A DNA stretch of 64,000 nucleotides from Paratinospora sagittata (GCA_035771175.1 CM069593.1:21999956-22063955); one strand, 5' to 3'. Positions 24,632 to 38,011 are shown, numbered from the stretch's first letter. The notes: generated by a model not told the origin, from the letters alone. Made by a program: numbers and translations.

Positions 24632-27600
24632 GATTTTTAGAATTAGGGGCATGGAAGTATAGGTTTTTATAGCAAACGTCCCAAGGTTTTGAAATTAGAT
24701 TTTGGGTCGTGACTCGATTGGCATGCATGACTATTTTGTCCTTTTCTTTAATAGTAATTTACGTGACCTCTCGGTAATTGATATTTCTTACCGATCGGGA
24801 TCAGTAAATTTAAAATTTTATCAATGGGTAACAAACTTCAAATAGCCATAATTTTTTCATTTTAATTCTGATTTAAGTAATTCAAGATCCGTTAATTACT
24901 GATCGGTAAAAAACTTCAAATGGTCATAATTTTCTCATTTTAACTCCGATTTGAGTAATTTAATATGATTTGGTAAGATATTTTCTCTCTTTCCAACGGA
25001 TCTTGAATAACTCAAATCGGAGTTAAAATGAGAAAGTTATGGTTATTTTCAATTTATGTTCTCATATGTTAACACGAGTATATAAACTTCAAATGACCAT
25101 AAATTCTTCGATTTAATCTATTCAAGATTCGTTGGAAATAAAAAGCAAATATCTTTCCAACGCATCTTGAATCACTCAAATCGAAGTTAAAATACGAAAG
25201 TTATGGCTATTTACATTTACTTACCAATCGATAAGAAAATTTAAATAGTCATAACTTTCTCATTTTAACTCAGATTTGAATTATTTAAGATCCGTTGGAA
25301 AGAAGAATAAATTGGTAAGAAACTTCAAATGGTCATAACATTCTTATTTTAACTCCAATTTGAGTGATTCAAAATGCGTTGTAAAGATACTTTCTTCTTC
25401 TTTCCAAATAATTTTAAATCTATTAAATCTGAGTTAAAACGAACAAATTATGGTCATTTGAATTTTATATACTCGTGTTGACCCATCGGTAAGAAACTTT
25501 AAATGGCCATAAATTTTTCATTTTAACTTCGATTTGAGTGATTCAAGATGCGTTGAAAAGATATTTTCCTCTTCTTTCCTAATAAATTTAAATAGATTAA
25601 ATCGGAGTTAAAACAAAGAAGTTATGGTCATTTAAATTTTATATACCAGTGTTGACCGATCGGACCGTAAACTTCAAATAACCATAATTTTCTCATTTTA
25701 ACTCTGATTTGAGTGATCCAAGATCCGTTGGAAAGAAGAAGAAAATATCTTTCCAACGCATCTTGAATAGCTAAAATTAGCATTTGGGTCTTCAACCGAT
25801 CGGTCAACTCGGCACCGATCAGTGAGTTTTATGTATATGGTTTGGTCACCGGTGACCAAAAAGTCATTTAAAGCACCTAGATTTATAGATCTTTGATTCC
25901 TCTTTTTAACGCATGTTGAATTACTCAAGTCGAAGTTAAAACGAAAAAGTTATGATCATTTAAAGTTTACATATCGATTGGTCACCGATTGGTCAACTCA
26001 GTAACCGATCGGTGATTTTTTGGTCAACTCGATGACTCATCGGTGATTTTTGGTCAACTAGGTGACTGATCGGTGATTTTTGGGTCAACCCGGCGATTGA
26101 TCTATGATTTTTTGGTCAACTCGGTGACCGGTCATTGATTTTTGGTGAACTCAGTGACTGATCGGTGATTTTTGGGTCAACTCAGTGACTGATCGATATT
26201 TTTCGGTTATCGTTTTACCGATCAATAAGAAAACTTCAAATAGCCATAAATTTCTCATTTTAACTCTGATTATAGCGATTCAAAATGCGTTGGAAGGATC
26301 TTTTCTTCTTCATTCCAACGCATCTTGAATCACTTAAATTAGAGTTAAAACGAAAAAATTATGACTATTTGAAGTTTTCTTATTGATCTGTAAAACGATA
26401 ACCGAAAAATATCGATCAGTCACTGAGTTGACCCAAAAATCACCGATCAGTCACTGAGTTCACCAAAAATCAATGACCGGTCACCGAGTTGACGAAAAAA
26501 TCACAGATTAGTCATTGAGTTGACCAAAAATAACCGACTGGTCACCTAGTTGACCAACAAATCATCGATCGGTCACCGAGTTGACCAAAAAATCACCAAT
26601 CGATATGCAAACTTCAAATGACCATAACTTTTTCGTTTTAACTTCGATTTGAGTGATTCAATATGCGTTGGAAAGAGGAATCAAAGATATACAAAGATAG
26701 GTGATTTAAATGATTTTTTGGTCACCAGTGACCAAACCATATACTGGAAACTCACCGATCGGTGTCGAATTGGTCGATCGGTTACTAAGTTGACTGATCG
26801 GTTGAAGAACCAAATTCTAATGCGATTCCATATGCGTTGGAAAGATATTTTCTTCCTCTTTCCAAAGAATATTGAATCCCTCAAATCAGAGTTAAAATGA
26901 GAAAGTTATGGCTATTTGAAGTTTATGTTCCGATCGGTCAGCACTGGTATATAAACTTCAAATGATCATAACTTCTTCGTTTAACTCCAATTTAATAGAT
27001 TTAAAATTATTTGGAAATAATAATAAAATATCTTTCCAACTCATCTTAAATGAATCGAATCGGAGTTAACATGAGAAAGTTATGGCCATTTGAAGTTTCT
27101 TACCGATCGGTAACCGATTAGTAATAAAGTTTATCGATTGGTACGAAACTTCAAATGGCCATAACATTCTCATTTTAATTCCGATTTTAGAGATTCAAGA
27201 TGAGTTGGAAAGATCTTTTCTTACTCTTTCCAACGGATCTTAAATCACTTAAATCGGAGTTAAAATGAGAATTTACCAATCGGTAAGTAAATTCAAATAG
27301 CCATAATTTTCTCATTTTAACTTTGATTTGAGTGATTCAAGATGAGTTGAAAAAATATTTTCATTCTCTTTTCAACGGATCTTGAATCGATTAAATCGGA
27401 GTTACAACGAAGACGTTATGGTAATTTGAAGTTTATATACTTGTGTTGACCAATCGGAATATAAAATTAAAATAGCCATAACTTTCTCATTTTAACTCCG
27501 ATTTGAGTGATTCTAGATCAGTTGGAAATAGGAAGAAAATATCTTTTCAACGCATCTTGAATCACTAAAATCTGAGTTAAAATGAGAAAGTTGTGGCTAT

Positions 27601-27853
27601 TTGAAGTTTTTTACCTATCGATAAAATTTTAAATTTATCGATTGGTAACCGAACAGTAAGAAATATTAATTACCGAGGGGTCACGGGAGTTGCTATTATA
27701 GAGAGGGGCAAAATAGTCAAGAATGTCAATTGAGTCATAATGATTTGATTGAAAGATGACAAATGAGTTACAGATGACCTAAAATCTAAATTTTAAAATC
27801 TTGAGACTTTTACTATAAAAACCCATATTTTCAGGACCCTAACTCTAAAAATC
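24632..27853. mobile_element. 3.2-kb foldback element: giant imperfect inverted repeat
   Basis: The two halves are reverse complements about a centre near 26304. Anchors: ATCGATATTTTTCGGTTATC at 26192 mirrors GATAACCGAAAAATATCGAT ending 26417; GGTTTGGTCACCGGTGACCA at 25839 mirrors TGGTCACCAGTGACCAAACC ending 26738. The ends match too: GATTTTTAGAATTAGGG at 24632 and CCCTAACTCTAAAAATC ending 27853, then GGTTTTTATAG-type subterminal sequence on both sides. Each arm is made of repeated, themselves palindromic units (AACTTCAAATGGCCATAA...TCATTTTAACTCCGATTTGA...ATGCGTTGGAAAGA and its complement). Near the centre lie short GATCGGTGATTTTTGGTCAACTC tandem repeats. It has no convincing coding capacity. 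The long ends suggest a non-autonomous Mutator-like or foldback transposon. No target duplication was recognised, so the exact ends are uncertain. Confidence 0.8.
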
Positions 27854-30800
27854 CCTATTTATTAAAGTATTGAGGAAGATAAGACTTACATGTTAGATTA
27901 TCAAAAGAGCTGACCTTCTGCAACTGGGCTTAAATTTTTGGTTTGATCTTGTTCCCGGTTCCATTCAAAACAAAAATCCAACTAATTGGCAAACTTTTTT
28001 TTTTTTTTTTTGTCTTAACACAAGGAGGCTAACTGGCCAACGAACGTTGAGACGAAATCACACGAAATCGAAGTTTTTTTAGTATGGCTAAAAAAGTAAG
28101 CACAACAATAATAGATATAAGAAACCGAATGAAAATTATTCAAAATAACTATTATAATTTTGTTCTCACTTTTATTAGAAAAGAAAAATCTCTCACTTTT
28201 TTATAATGAAAGAAAATTGAATTTTGACTTCTAGTAAATGAATTCAGATGTACACTGTTAAAACTAATTGACAATTTTATGCAGGTTGTTAATCCTCCAA
28301 ATCAATTGAATACATATCAAACTGAATTAGATTACATTCAAAATTCTGTAAGGCAATAGACTTAAGTTGGGTCAAATTTTAATAAAACATAATCCAACAC
28401 AAACCGGACCTAACTCGAAATAATTAAAAGTAATAGTATTACTATCTTAACAAACTTGTGCATTGCACATATTCGCATAAATTAATTATTAATGATAAAT
28501 AAATATTTTAATATTATATATAGCAAAACAAGATTTAACTTTTTTATAAGTATATTAGTTTAATTAAAAATTAGTACTTTTATACAGTTTTTTATTGATA
28601 TTACATAATTTATTTTTTGAGCTTAATATTAATAATTTATTAATATAATTTATTAAATAATATTAAATTATTCATATAACATATTTATTATGACATAATG
28701 TATTAAAAAATGATAAAATGCTTAAATTGTAGACTCATAAATTAAATATTTTATAAATTAATAAGTATTTTAAATGAAGTTTTTATCTAATTAATATAGA
28801 TTGATTGTAAACGTCACTTTTAAATCCTCTGGCGAGCGTACAGTGATAAGTACAGTGATAAGAGTTACGTACAAAACATCATTCCTCGACCTTTGACGAC
28901 TTTTGTAAGCATTAGTCTTATCGTTCTGTCTTATGTGTTGTAATAACATTTAATGCTTTTGTGAACGTTATTCTTATCATTCTGAATGTTGTAATAGCAT
29001 TTAATGTTTTAAAGCATTAATAAATAGAAAGTATTAAATGTTGTACAACGTTTTACTTGTATTAGAATTAAAAATAAATATCTTTTCCTCATTTTTACTA
29101 TAGCTATTTATTATAATTAAATTATTATTTAACATGTTATTATACAAATAATATAAAATAAGTTATCTTATTAACAATTATAATTTTGACATTTGACTTT
29201 GAAATATTTTTATAAATTGATATTTAAAATTCATAAATTGAATAAGTATTTATGCAATTATAATTTATATATAAAGTAAATCAATTTGATCAATTCGATC
29301 CACATCAACTCAACGTCAATAGATTGAGTTGAGTTAGATTTAAAAGTTATGTTGGGTTGTACTCAATTAAATTTTTTTAACTCGACTTAATTGAATTGAA
29401 TTAAAATTTGACTAAAACTCAAAAAATCCAACTCAAGAACTGGGAGTTTCATCTTACCAATATATTTTTATTACTGGGCAAAAAGTTTTCTTCAATTATC
29501 AAATGAAAAATGGGTTCAGATATTAGCAGGTTTTATACTTTTGTTTCCTTTTGACCTGCAAGCCTACCGCTTTCCATTTGGATTAAAAGACAATATCTTT
29601 TATTTCAAATTAAAAATGATAATATCATTTAATGATCTAATTTAGTATAATACGTGAATAAAAGGACAAATTTTTATTTTTTTTTATAGCATCTTATTAC
29701 TAAATAAGCCAAAAATATATTTTTTATATAAAAAATAATAAATAATTATAAAAATTATAAAAATAGCATACTATGTGTGTTTATGTAAAAGCTAAAAAGG
29801 GAAAGAAAACCTTTAATGGACGAAGTTGATTAACTAGCCAATCAACCGGGTAATTGAGCTTTCTTCAACCATGGACAATGGAAACAAAGGGTCCCTTATG
29901 CGCATCACTTGATCATGGGTATCTTCTTGGTTCAATCTAATGGAATTTGGATTCTAACCTATCTAAGCATTACCCAATTTGATACAAGCACCATCTTTTT
30001 TTTTTTTTTTGGTTACCAGTTTTTTAGCATTCAAGAGATGTTTTCTTTTTTTTTAAGCGAGACTAATTCTTTCAGACTCGGGCTGACCTTTTTAACAGGG
30101 GCGGATGAATGAGGCATGACGAAGGTCGAACTCGAGAGCTAAACCTTAATCCTTATTTATACTCAATTCTTTAACCAATTAAATTACTACCTGGTCACTA
30201 TCACAACCACAATATAAAGTCATCTTAATAAGGAACAAAAGACAGAGAGTATATGCTTCTCTTGCCAAGTTTGAGATTGGGACATGCAAAGTGCTTTTTA
30301 ATACATTTATAAAATGAGTAAATTGTTTGACAAAGGATTTTTTTTTTTTTCAGAAGTGCCAGCATTTTAAAATTTAGAAAAATCTTCAATTATCACCTTT
30401 TTAATAAGTTGAAAATAACTAGGCCTTTTCCTTTATATATATTCGTCAGCGGGCTCTTGCATTGCAAGTGTTTGAAAAAATTAAATGTTTTAAATAAGTT
30501 TGTTGTATTTTTATCATACATTCTTTTCAAATAAGTTTCATCCCTACCCCAAAATTTATAAAAATTAGGGAAATTAGGGACTGAGGGCAACCTTTGAATT
30601 GAATTTTGAAGGGAAATTAGAGACGTGGGCAACCTTTTGAATTATTTTCTGTTTAAATTTGTAGGGTGTCCGTTGGGGATATAGCCAGCTTTTTAAGAAG
30701 TTTGAGATTTGATATAGTTTTTTTTATAAAAATACCCTTTTTCAAAGTTAAATGTAATTATATATATATATAATGTTTTGTAAACACATTTTTCTAACTT

Positions 30801-31417
30801 ATTTTACTGATATTGTTTTAAAAGTTGTTGGATTGTCTTTAATAATATGCCAATATGCCGTGTGATTCTTGTCCTTGCCTGGTTTAAACCGGGGTTGATA
30901 GAACTGGTTCAAAATTCCAGTTCGTTTAGTAAGACCTACAATTTAAATTCTCTAGCGAAGAACCACAGAGCGCCTTTTGTTCGCACCAATTACCGTAACT
31001 TGCACTAGACCGCAGTTAGGGGTCGCAATTTGTGTTATCATGTCGTAATTGTATATAATGAAATATATTATAAACCTAAACACGACATGTTTAAATAACT
31101 TGTGATTACATGTAAACTTAAATCTGACACGTTTAATAAACGGATTAAACATGTTAATTTATTTATAACCCTTAAAGCTTAAATAAAATTATTCTAATTT
31201 ATATATATCATAAATATCAATATAAAATATAATCATAACGGATTAATTTTAATTTTAAATTTAGTAGGTTGACATATTTTTGACGTAAAATTTAATTTTA
31301 ATCCGATTTAACCTATTTTCATCGTATACAAAATCTGGTATACTCTTTACCTATATTGCTAACCATCTTCTTCTTCTTCTTCGCGAGCTAAGCGAACTGA
31401 TCTCAGTTCGTTTCGCC
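27854..31417. other. AT-rich intergenic region with repeat debris
   Basis: No gene is supported. A direct duplication with period about 55 lies near 28907-29015 (two copies of a TTATCRTTCTG...TTGTAATAACATTTAATG block). A second one lies near 30568-30650: GGGAAATTAGGGAC...GGGCAACCTTTGAATT repeated with period 43. The stretch at about 31020-31170, rich in GACATGTTTAA / GACACGTTTAATAAACGG words, looks like an old transposon end. The last 100 bases are the promoter and CT-rich leader of the gene at 31418. Confidence 0.45.
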
Positions 31418-34400
31418 ATGGAAGGTGCAGAAAGGAGCTCTTCGCCATTGAAACCCTCGAAGTTCTCTGTATATCAGAATCCGACATTGTCAGCTGCTTT
31501 GACGGCCAAGAGCCTTACTCCTTCCAAATCCACTTATCTTTGCATCTTCTCCGTCTCCACTGCTTCTGCATTGCTTCTTCTCACCATCATTTCTAGGTAT
31601 TTCCAAAGTCTTTTCTCCATTTTGATCATATTCGTTTTGTTTCCTGAGCTTGAATTGTTGAACCGAGGATTTGATGCGTTCAGTTCATAGGTAAGAAGAA
31701 ATGTAAAAGAGGAAATTTGGGTTCTTGGAGATGTCTTAAGATGGTTTAGTTTAATTACGTGGATGAAGATTAACTAGGGTTTTTGCATGGGTTTTAATAA
31801 AGTTCGGTTTTTTAACCGCTTTCATCTTGGTTTAGAACTCAATGCATCTGAATGAATGTTTTAGGGTTTAGGGTTTTGATTTTGTGCTTTTATGATGTAG
31901 GGAGTGATTAGTAATTTAATTGTATTATTGCCTGGGTTTTTATTGAAGGGAAGACGTGTTCATCAAGAATCTGGGCGTCAGAAATGTTTCTAGAACTGCA
32001 GCTCGTGAGCTAAACAACTTCACTATTTAATTAAATGCTAATGTTTGTTTTTTTTTTTTCATGTCTAGGTTTTGTTTATGATCATTTTGTTGTTGTGTTT
32101 CAGATTGGTTTAACAAGATTGCACAGCTTGTCGTTGGTTTGGTGTTCTTGGGGGCTCTATCTGCCCTTTTCAGAGCCTTATCCCTGCAAAGGGCTAGAAA
32201 TGCTGCTGGTTATTCGGCTGTAGCAGCTTCTTCTAAAGTTTCTAAGGAGCAGAAACAGCTCACGGAGCGTCAACTCGAGCTGTTAGGAATGAAGTCCAAG
32301 TCAGTTGAGAGGGTGGATTCTGGGTCTCTGAAGAAACCCCCCAAGTCCATGCGAAACTGTGTGTCGTCTCCGTCAGATGCTCTAGTCCCACTTCATTCAT
32401 CTATTTGTAGTCCTAATCGTTCTTATCGAATTGGCTCGGAGAAGCCTAACACCAGCAGTGGAAGTAAGGCAAGTTCTTTCTACTCGCTATCGAAATCCCC
32501 AGGGTCTCCGCCTTCCGTGTACCTTGCTCCTTCGGCTTCTTCACAGGGACCATCTGTTCAAACTTCACCTGGTTTGGATAGAGCTGTTTCAACCCCTTGG
32601 TCAAAGCATTGGCCAATGGGTGGAAAGGATATTATATCCGAGGAAATGCTTGAGCAGTTCTTGGCAGACGTGGATGAGAAAATAACAGAATCAGCAACAA
32701 AACTGGCTACTCCTCCGGCAACCATTAGTGGTTTTGGTGTAGCTAGTCCTGCCACTCCTGCCAATTCAGCCAATGCTTCTGGAGCCAAAAGGAGTACTCC
32801 ATTGAGGCCTGTAAGAATGTCACCAGTTTCCCAGAAGTTCACTACTCCCCCAAAGAAAGGAGAGGGTGACCTTCCTTCACCTATGTTGATGGAAGAGGCA
32901 ATTGAAGCTTATGAGCATTTGGGCATTTATCCTCACATAGAACAGTGGCGAGATTGCCTCAGGCAATGGTTTTCTTCGGTTCTCCTGAACCCACTGCTTG
33001 ACAAGATCGAAACCTCTCATATTCAGGTTTGTTATGGTCTTCTATGGTTTCATCTTTTAATTCAAGAAATCAAAATTCTTGTCTTGGACTGTTTGGTACC
33101 TATTGGGTGGGTCTACCAAATGTGTCCACCGACATTATACAAGTAGAGAATTTGATGTAGGGACATTTATCCCACATTAGTTGAGCTCAAGACTTCTCTG
33201 AACTTTATATGTGGGTTGCCTCTACCTTCCAATTAGCTTAAGCATTTGGAATTATATGCTTCCTGGCGTAAAATGTTCCTGCATTGTGTGGTATCAAAGC
33301 TACAAACTATGGTTGCCTTCCACCCACCTGTGGGAGAACCCTGTCAAGGCCACATCTTTTTGGGTGGGGTGTTTGATGCAAGGACATTGATCCATCATTG
33401 TCTGACCCAAGACTTTCTTGGGCCTTATATGTGGGGTGACCTCTTCTTCCAATTAGCTTAAGCTTTTGAAAGTGTGTGCTCCTCTTGTTAGATTTGAGAT
33501 CAACCATTATAGTGCTTCCCTTATAGAAATTATAAGGCCCTATAATCCAGTCTAACTAGACAATCACAATTCACAACCATCTGTTTGCATGCTTATTTAT
33601 TAAAATATCTCTGCATTTGCAGGTAATGCAATCGGCTTCCAAACTTGGTATTTCAATTACTGTTAATCAAGTGGGAAGTGATTTGCCAACTACAGCAGCC
33701 GCTGCTGCAGTGTCTTCAGTAGATGGGACAAAAGAATGGCAACCAACATTTATGCTGGATGAAGATGGGCTTCTTCATCAGTTGCGTGCTACACTTTTGC
33801 AAGCACTTGATGCTTCTCTTTGTAGGTTTCACCCATGATATTATCAGATATTAAGTTTTTAATTCATTAGATTGTAATTGTATCTCTCATGGAATTTATA
33901 GCATTCATTTGTGCGTGTATTCTCTTATCTCCACAGCAAAGCTTCCTTTAAGCAATCTGCAGCAATCCCCACAGCAAAATCCATTAATCCCTGTCATACA
34001 GGAATGTGTGGACGCTATAACTGAACATCAAAGGCTTCATGCACTGATGAAAGGAGAATGGGTGAAGGGTATATTACCACAAAGCAGTGTCAGGGCAGAT
34101 TTTACAGTACAAAGGATACAGGGTATACATATATTTTCCTTTGTCTATTCTTGTTGCTTAGATTTTTGAGCAGTTTCTATAAGTGCCTACCATGTACACC
34201 TAACAAGTAACAAGTAGTATTAACCTTGGATTATCCATTTCTGAAATTTCACAGAGCTCGCAGAAGGTACCTGCTTGAAGAACTATGAATATCTTGGAAG
34301 TGGGGAGGTTTATGACAAAGTAAACAAAAAGTGGACTCTTGAGCTTCCTACTGATTCTCACTTGCTTTTATATCTGTTCTGTGCTTTCTTGGAACACCCA

Positions 34401-35604
34401 AAATGGATGTTACATGTGGATCCTACTTCATATGCCAGTGCTCAATCTAGCAAGAACCCCTTGTTTTTAGGAATCTTGCCTCCAAAAGAAAGATTTCCTG
34501 AAAAATATGTTGCTGTTATATCTGGCATTCCTTCAGTTCTTCATCCTGGAGCTTGTGTACTGGTTGTTGGGAAGCAAAGCCCTCCACTTTTTGCACTGTA
34601 TTGGGATAAGAAGCTGCAGTTTTCTCTTCAGGTGAATGTAGATGATGCATTGCAACGTAGCACATGTGGTTAATTTTTCTTTAGTTTGTTCTGGTGACTA
34701 TTTCATTCATAATTGAGCCAATCTATTTTTAAATTGATCAATTTCTTTTTCCATTTCAATTCCATGAATGGTGGTCTCACTCTCAGTGGATATTGCACAT
34801 TCAGAATTTAGTTATAGGGACCTTCTCCATTCCTCAATTACTCTTGTATGACAAATATCATTCTTGGAGGTGATACATCACAACATCTTGACCTGAGCAT
34901 AAAAGAAGCATGGGGTATGGATAATTTTTTATTTCATTATTTTATGAGGTTGTATCCATAGGGAAGAAAATTTTAACTAAATTTACTAGGTGGTTTGCAA
35001 AGACAAAAGTTGGGTAAGGTTTACTTAAGTTGATTGAGGTTGTGAAGACGAAAGGCATGAGCGCTATAGCAAATAGAAATGAGAGCCCTCAGGCCCCCTT
35101 CTAAAAGTTCATTCCTCCCTAGATAATAGCGTCTGCATATAAACCAAGATGTTCCCAAAGATAAAGTATTATAAAAAAGAGGAAAATAAATGAATTTCCT
35201 TCAGTATAAAATTCCAACAAGCTAGGACACCTTTAAAGTTCTTTCATATCAAATCCTGTTCTTTCATTCACTTCAAATATTACAGCATATGACAAACAGT
35301 CAACTTCTTCCATTTTTACTTCAAACTGATTTACATTGGGATTTTTGAAAAAAAAATGAAGTGATTCTTCTTTTCTGAATCAGTTGGTGGCAACTCGGTG
35401 ATTGGTATACACCAAATTGTTTTTATTTCATTTGTCAGTAACAATCTTTGGTGGGTTTTCCAGGGAAGAACAGCACTATGGGATGCCATATTACTTCTCT
35501 GCCACAGAATAAAGGTTGGATATGGTGGAGTTGTCCGTGGAATGCATCTTGGTTCATCGGCTTTCAGCATCCTCCCGGTAATTGATTCAGAGACTCAAGA
35601 CTGA
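31418..35604 (+). CDS. TMEM209 / cytochrome B561 N-terminal family membrane protein, 7 exons
   Basis: Exons 31418-31596, 31949-32004, 32104-33026, 33623-33821, 33937-34122, 34255-34631, 35464-35604 total 2061 nt (686 residues) in frame. It has two N-terminal membrane helices (about 40-60, LCIFSVSTASALLLLTII, and 84-103, LVVGLVFLGALSALF), then a long Ser/Pro-rich low-complexity region (about 110-290). The C-terminal domain contains RIQELAEGTCLKNYEYLGSG, LPTDSHLLLYLFCAFLEHP, VDPTSYASAQSSKNPLFLG, GKQSPPLFALYWDKK and ILLLCHRIKVGYGGVVRG. The family is named for a so-called cytochrome B561 N-terminal domain, but I see no heme-ligand arrangement. Human TMEM209 sits at the nuclear envelope and is linked to a nucleoporin; the plant role is not established. 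Intron 3 hosts a TRIM-like element. Confidence 0.88.
33153..33507 (+). mobile_element. TRIM-like miniature LTR retrotransposon in intron 3
   Basis: Two direct repeats of about 134 bases (33153-33286 and 33374-33507) both begin TGATG. They share ...ACATTNATCC..CATTG..., CTTTATATGTGGG / CCTTATATGTGGG and TTCCAATTAGCTTAAGC. Just after the first copy, TGGTATCAAAGC (33289-33300) resembles the initiator Met-tRNA primer-binding site TGGTATCAGAGC. A purine-rich GGGTGGGG lies just before the second copy. With an internal region of under 90 bases and no coding capacity, this fits a terminal-repeat retrotransposon in miniature. The two LTRs are well diverged, so the insertion is old. No target duplication was resolved. 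Confidence 0.75.
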
Positions 35605-36672
35605 AGGACATTTCTGGTCCCCGAAGTTCTGTTGGTAAGGCCTTTAACGATGAGAAGTTGACATTGTAGTCCTGGGAAATTTCTACTTGCACTAATCATT
35701 TTTTGGCATATTTTTGTATGGCTGACTAGCTAGGTTAGACAACCAAACTGAGAATTTTGTTACTGGAACACATGATGTTTAAACTACTGTATCATAGTTA
35801 TGTTGTATGACTAGAAATTGGATAATTTGGAAATGAATGGTGTTATTGCAAGCGAATTAGTGGAAGATTTTACTGATTACTGATAATTGATTTGGAATTC
35901 ATTGGTGTTTGGTTGCCATGGTATCATCAATCAGCATCAGCATCAGCATGTAGTTAGCTATTCATCTTGATTATTCACTTGATAGAGTATATGGTGAACT
36001 CATGTAAGTAGGAGAATTGGATGACTTGTAACTGACTGTATTAGACGTAGTTTAGCTTATGCTTATTTGGTTTACCCACAAACTTCTGAAATCTCATGTC
36101 TAGAAGTGTCCAGCCTTCCTCTTTGAACAGCTAAGGCCGTTGTATGATTTTGGGCACCGAAACCACAAAATTTAGTTTTTTTTATATGAATGTCACATAG
36201 TTATGTTAGTCATGTAGCTGGAGGATCAGTAAGTGCTGCAGGATAGGAGGTACTTCTCCTGTTAAGGTATGGGCAACTTGTACCTTTTAAAAGCTTTGTT
36301 CTCATTTTGGTGAAACTTCAATACATTTGGGATGAAAGATTGCTCTCCATGCTCCCATGATGTTATTTTCTACTGTTTTGTTGTTTATAAACAGAATTGA
36401 TGAAAAACTACGTTAAGAATGTAATAGGAAGGCACTTCTCCAGTCCATGTGTAACCGAAGAAAAAAAGAGAGGCAATAGACGTATTTCAAATTCAAAAGC
36501 ATGAGTTTAATAATAAAAATTGTCATCACAATGAATAACAATTCCCAAAACATATCATCTGTGGACCCCTTTCTTATTCATATTAGGGGGGTTTACCACA
36601 TACACCAAAATGCAATTAATAAGTTCCAAATTGATCATCTTATCAAGGGCTGCATATCACAAGCATTGCTTA
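35605..36672. other. Intergenic 3' regions of two convergent genes
   Basis: It contains the 3' flanks of the TMEM209-like gene (+) and of the unknown-function gene (-). No exon-like frame or transposon was recognised. A short CATCAG repeat lies near 35930-35950. Confidence 0.5.
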
Positions 36673-38011
36673 TCAACAACGTACATCACCTGCAGAAGGT
36701 CCAGTCACCTTGAGAAGAAATGGATCCCATTCCACAGAATCACTGCAATGCCCCTTTGTCAACTCGAATACCTGAAATTGACTAGGCTCAGCAACTGAAG
36801 TTTTCATCTCAACATTTCTTCCTACAGCAATAGTTTTCATACGAATCCGTTCGGCCCTGGACCCTATGACCTGTCCCAGTATTGAAGCAGCAATTGTGAA
36901 GGCCATTGCAGATTTAGGCATCAACACAGATTTTCTAAGCATGGCTATGATGGGCACAGCTGCATGCACTGCTACAAACCAGGAGGGTGAGAATTTCTGT
37001 GTGTGCTCCCTCCAAATTCCTAGCGGGACATTGGCAGCCATGCCCAAGAGACCAATCACCAGCATCTTTGTGGGTAGTTCTTGAGGACGCAAAGTCTTCA
37101 CAAGAGCTGTCCTGGCTAGAGCCGCTCGAGCTGCAACCACAGCTGGTGGGCACTTAAATTTCATGCCTGGTGGAAGCTTGAAAGCATTTGTAACCAGCGG
37201 CAAGACTTTGCTGACTGCCTGGTAGGACTTTGCAATTGGGCAATTCCCAGTTTGCAGCCACTCATTGCTCAATGCCTCATGTGATGTATCGCCTCCCTGA
37301 CAGATGAAATAGAATAAAAAAATGAGTGAAAAGAGGGATCCAAAACCCTTGTACATAGCAGAACAAATACATTCCTCAAATTCTTTATAAAAATATTATG
37401 AACATCTATCTACCTGCGAGGAAGAATCCTTTTTGGAAGACTTGGATTTCTTCTTTTGATTCTTCCACTTCCCAGAGAAGAAATCAAAGCTAAAGGGCCC
37501 TCCAGGTCCGAATGCAGAGAGACTGATGGTGGCTGCCTTGGCTGCTAAAGGATTAAACTGCGACGAGACAGCCTCAGGCTCCAACCGCTCAGCATGAGAA
37601 AGCATTCTCTCAGAGAGCGGGACCACTCCATCACGTCCATGGAAAAGTCTAAATGCTAAATCAAAATTTGGACCATCTTCAAAAATTGGACCTTTGGCTC
37701 CACGAACCTGCAGGAAAAACAAAACAAAAAAGACCTGTTTAGATTCTGGAAATTTCATAGAAGAGAAATATATATCCAGAATAAGGATTACATTTCAGGG
37801 GGATCAATGATACTCTAGATTTCAACAATGACGTCAAGCAACAGAAGGAACGAGAACTTACAGGCATTGCCAAATTCATGGGCGAGGAGAAAGAGAAATT
37901 AGTGGATTCATTGATGTTCCTCAAGAAGGGGCACCGTTGGATACCCTGATTATTGAAAGGGCACTCCGATGATGACAATTCCTCATTTCCGCTTCTAAAG
38001 AAAAAATCCAT
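36673..38011 (-). CDS. Plant protein of unknown function, 3 coding exons
   Basis: Coding exons 37862-38011, 37414-37707 and 36673-37296 total 1068 nt, 355 residues, in frame with GT-AG junctions. The product is not one I can name. The N-terminus begins MDFFFRSGNEEL and contains CPFLRNINESTNFSFSS, then VRGAKGPIFEDGPNFDLAFR, FHGRDGVVPLSER, a basic KNQKKKSKSSKKDSSS stretch, and a C-terminal half with PPGMKFKCPPAVVAARAALA and three hydrophobic segments (KMLVIGLLGMAANVPLGIW, WFVAVHAAVPIIAMLR, SAMAFTIAASILGQVIG). These may be membrane or re-entrant helices. The 5' leader seems to contain an intron (acceptor near 38032, donor CAG/GTCAGA near 39522), placing the transcript start near 39640. The dense, motif-like sequence suggests a conserved gene, but no function can be assigned. 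Confidence 0.82.

Noticed and set aside
25698..26900. ORFs on both strands in the foldback element with similar proteins (MSNSTCVKKRNQ / MSDSICVGKRNQ)
   Set aside because: They are the two arms of the inverted repeat read in the same relative frame. The shared protein follows from the DNA palindrome, and nothing else suggests coding.
24632..27853. CRISPR-like array of repeats and spacers
   Set aside because: This is plant nuclear DNA; units are irregular, palindromic and mirrored around one centre, with no cas genes.
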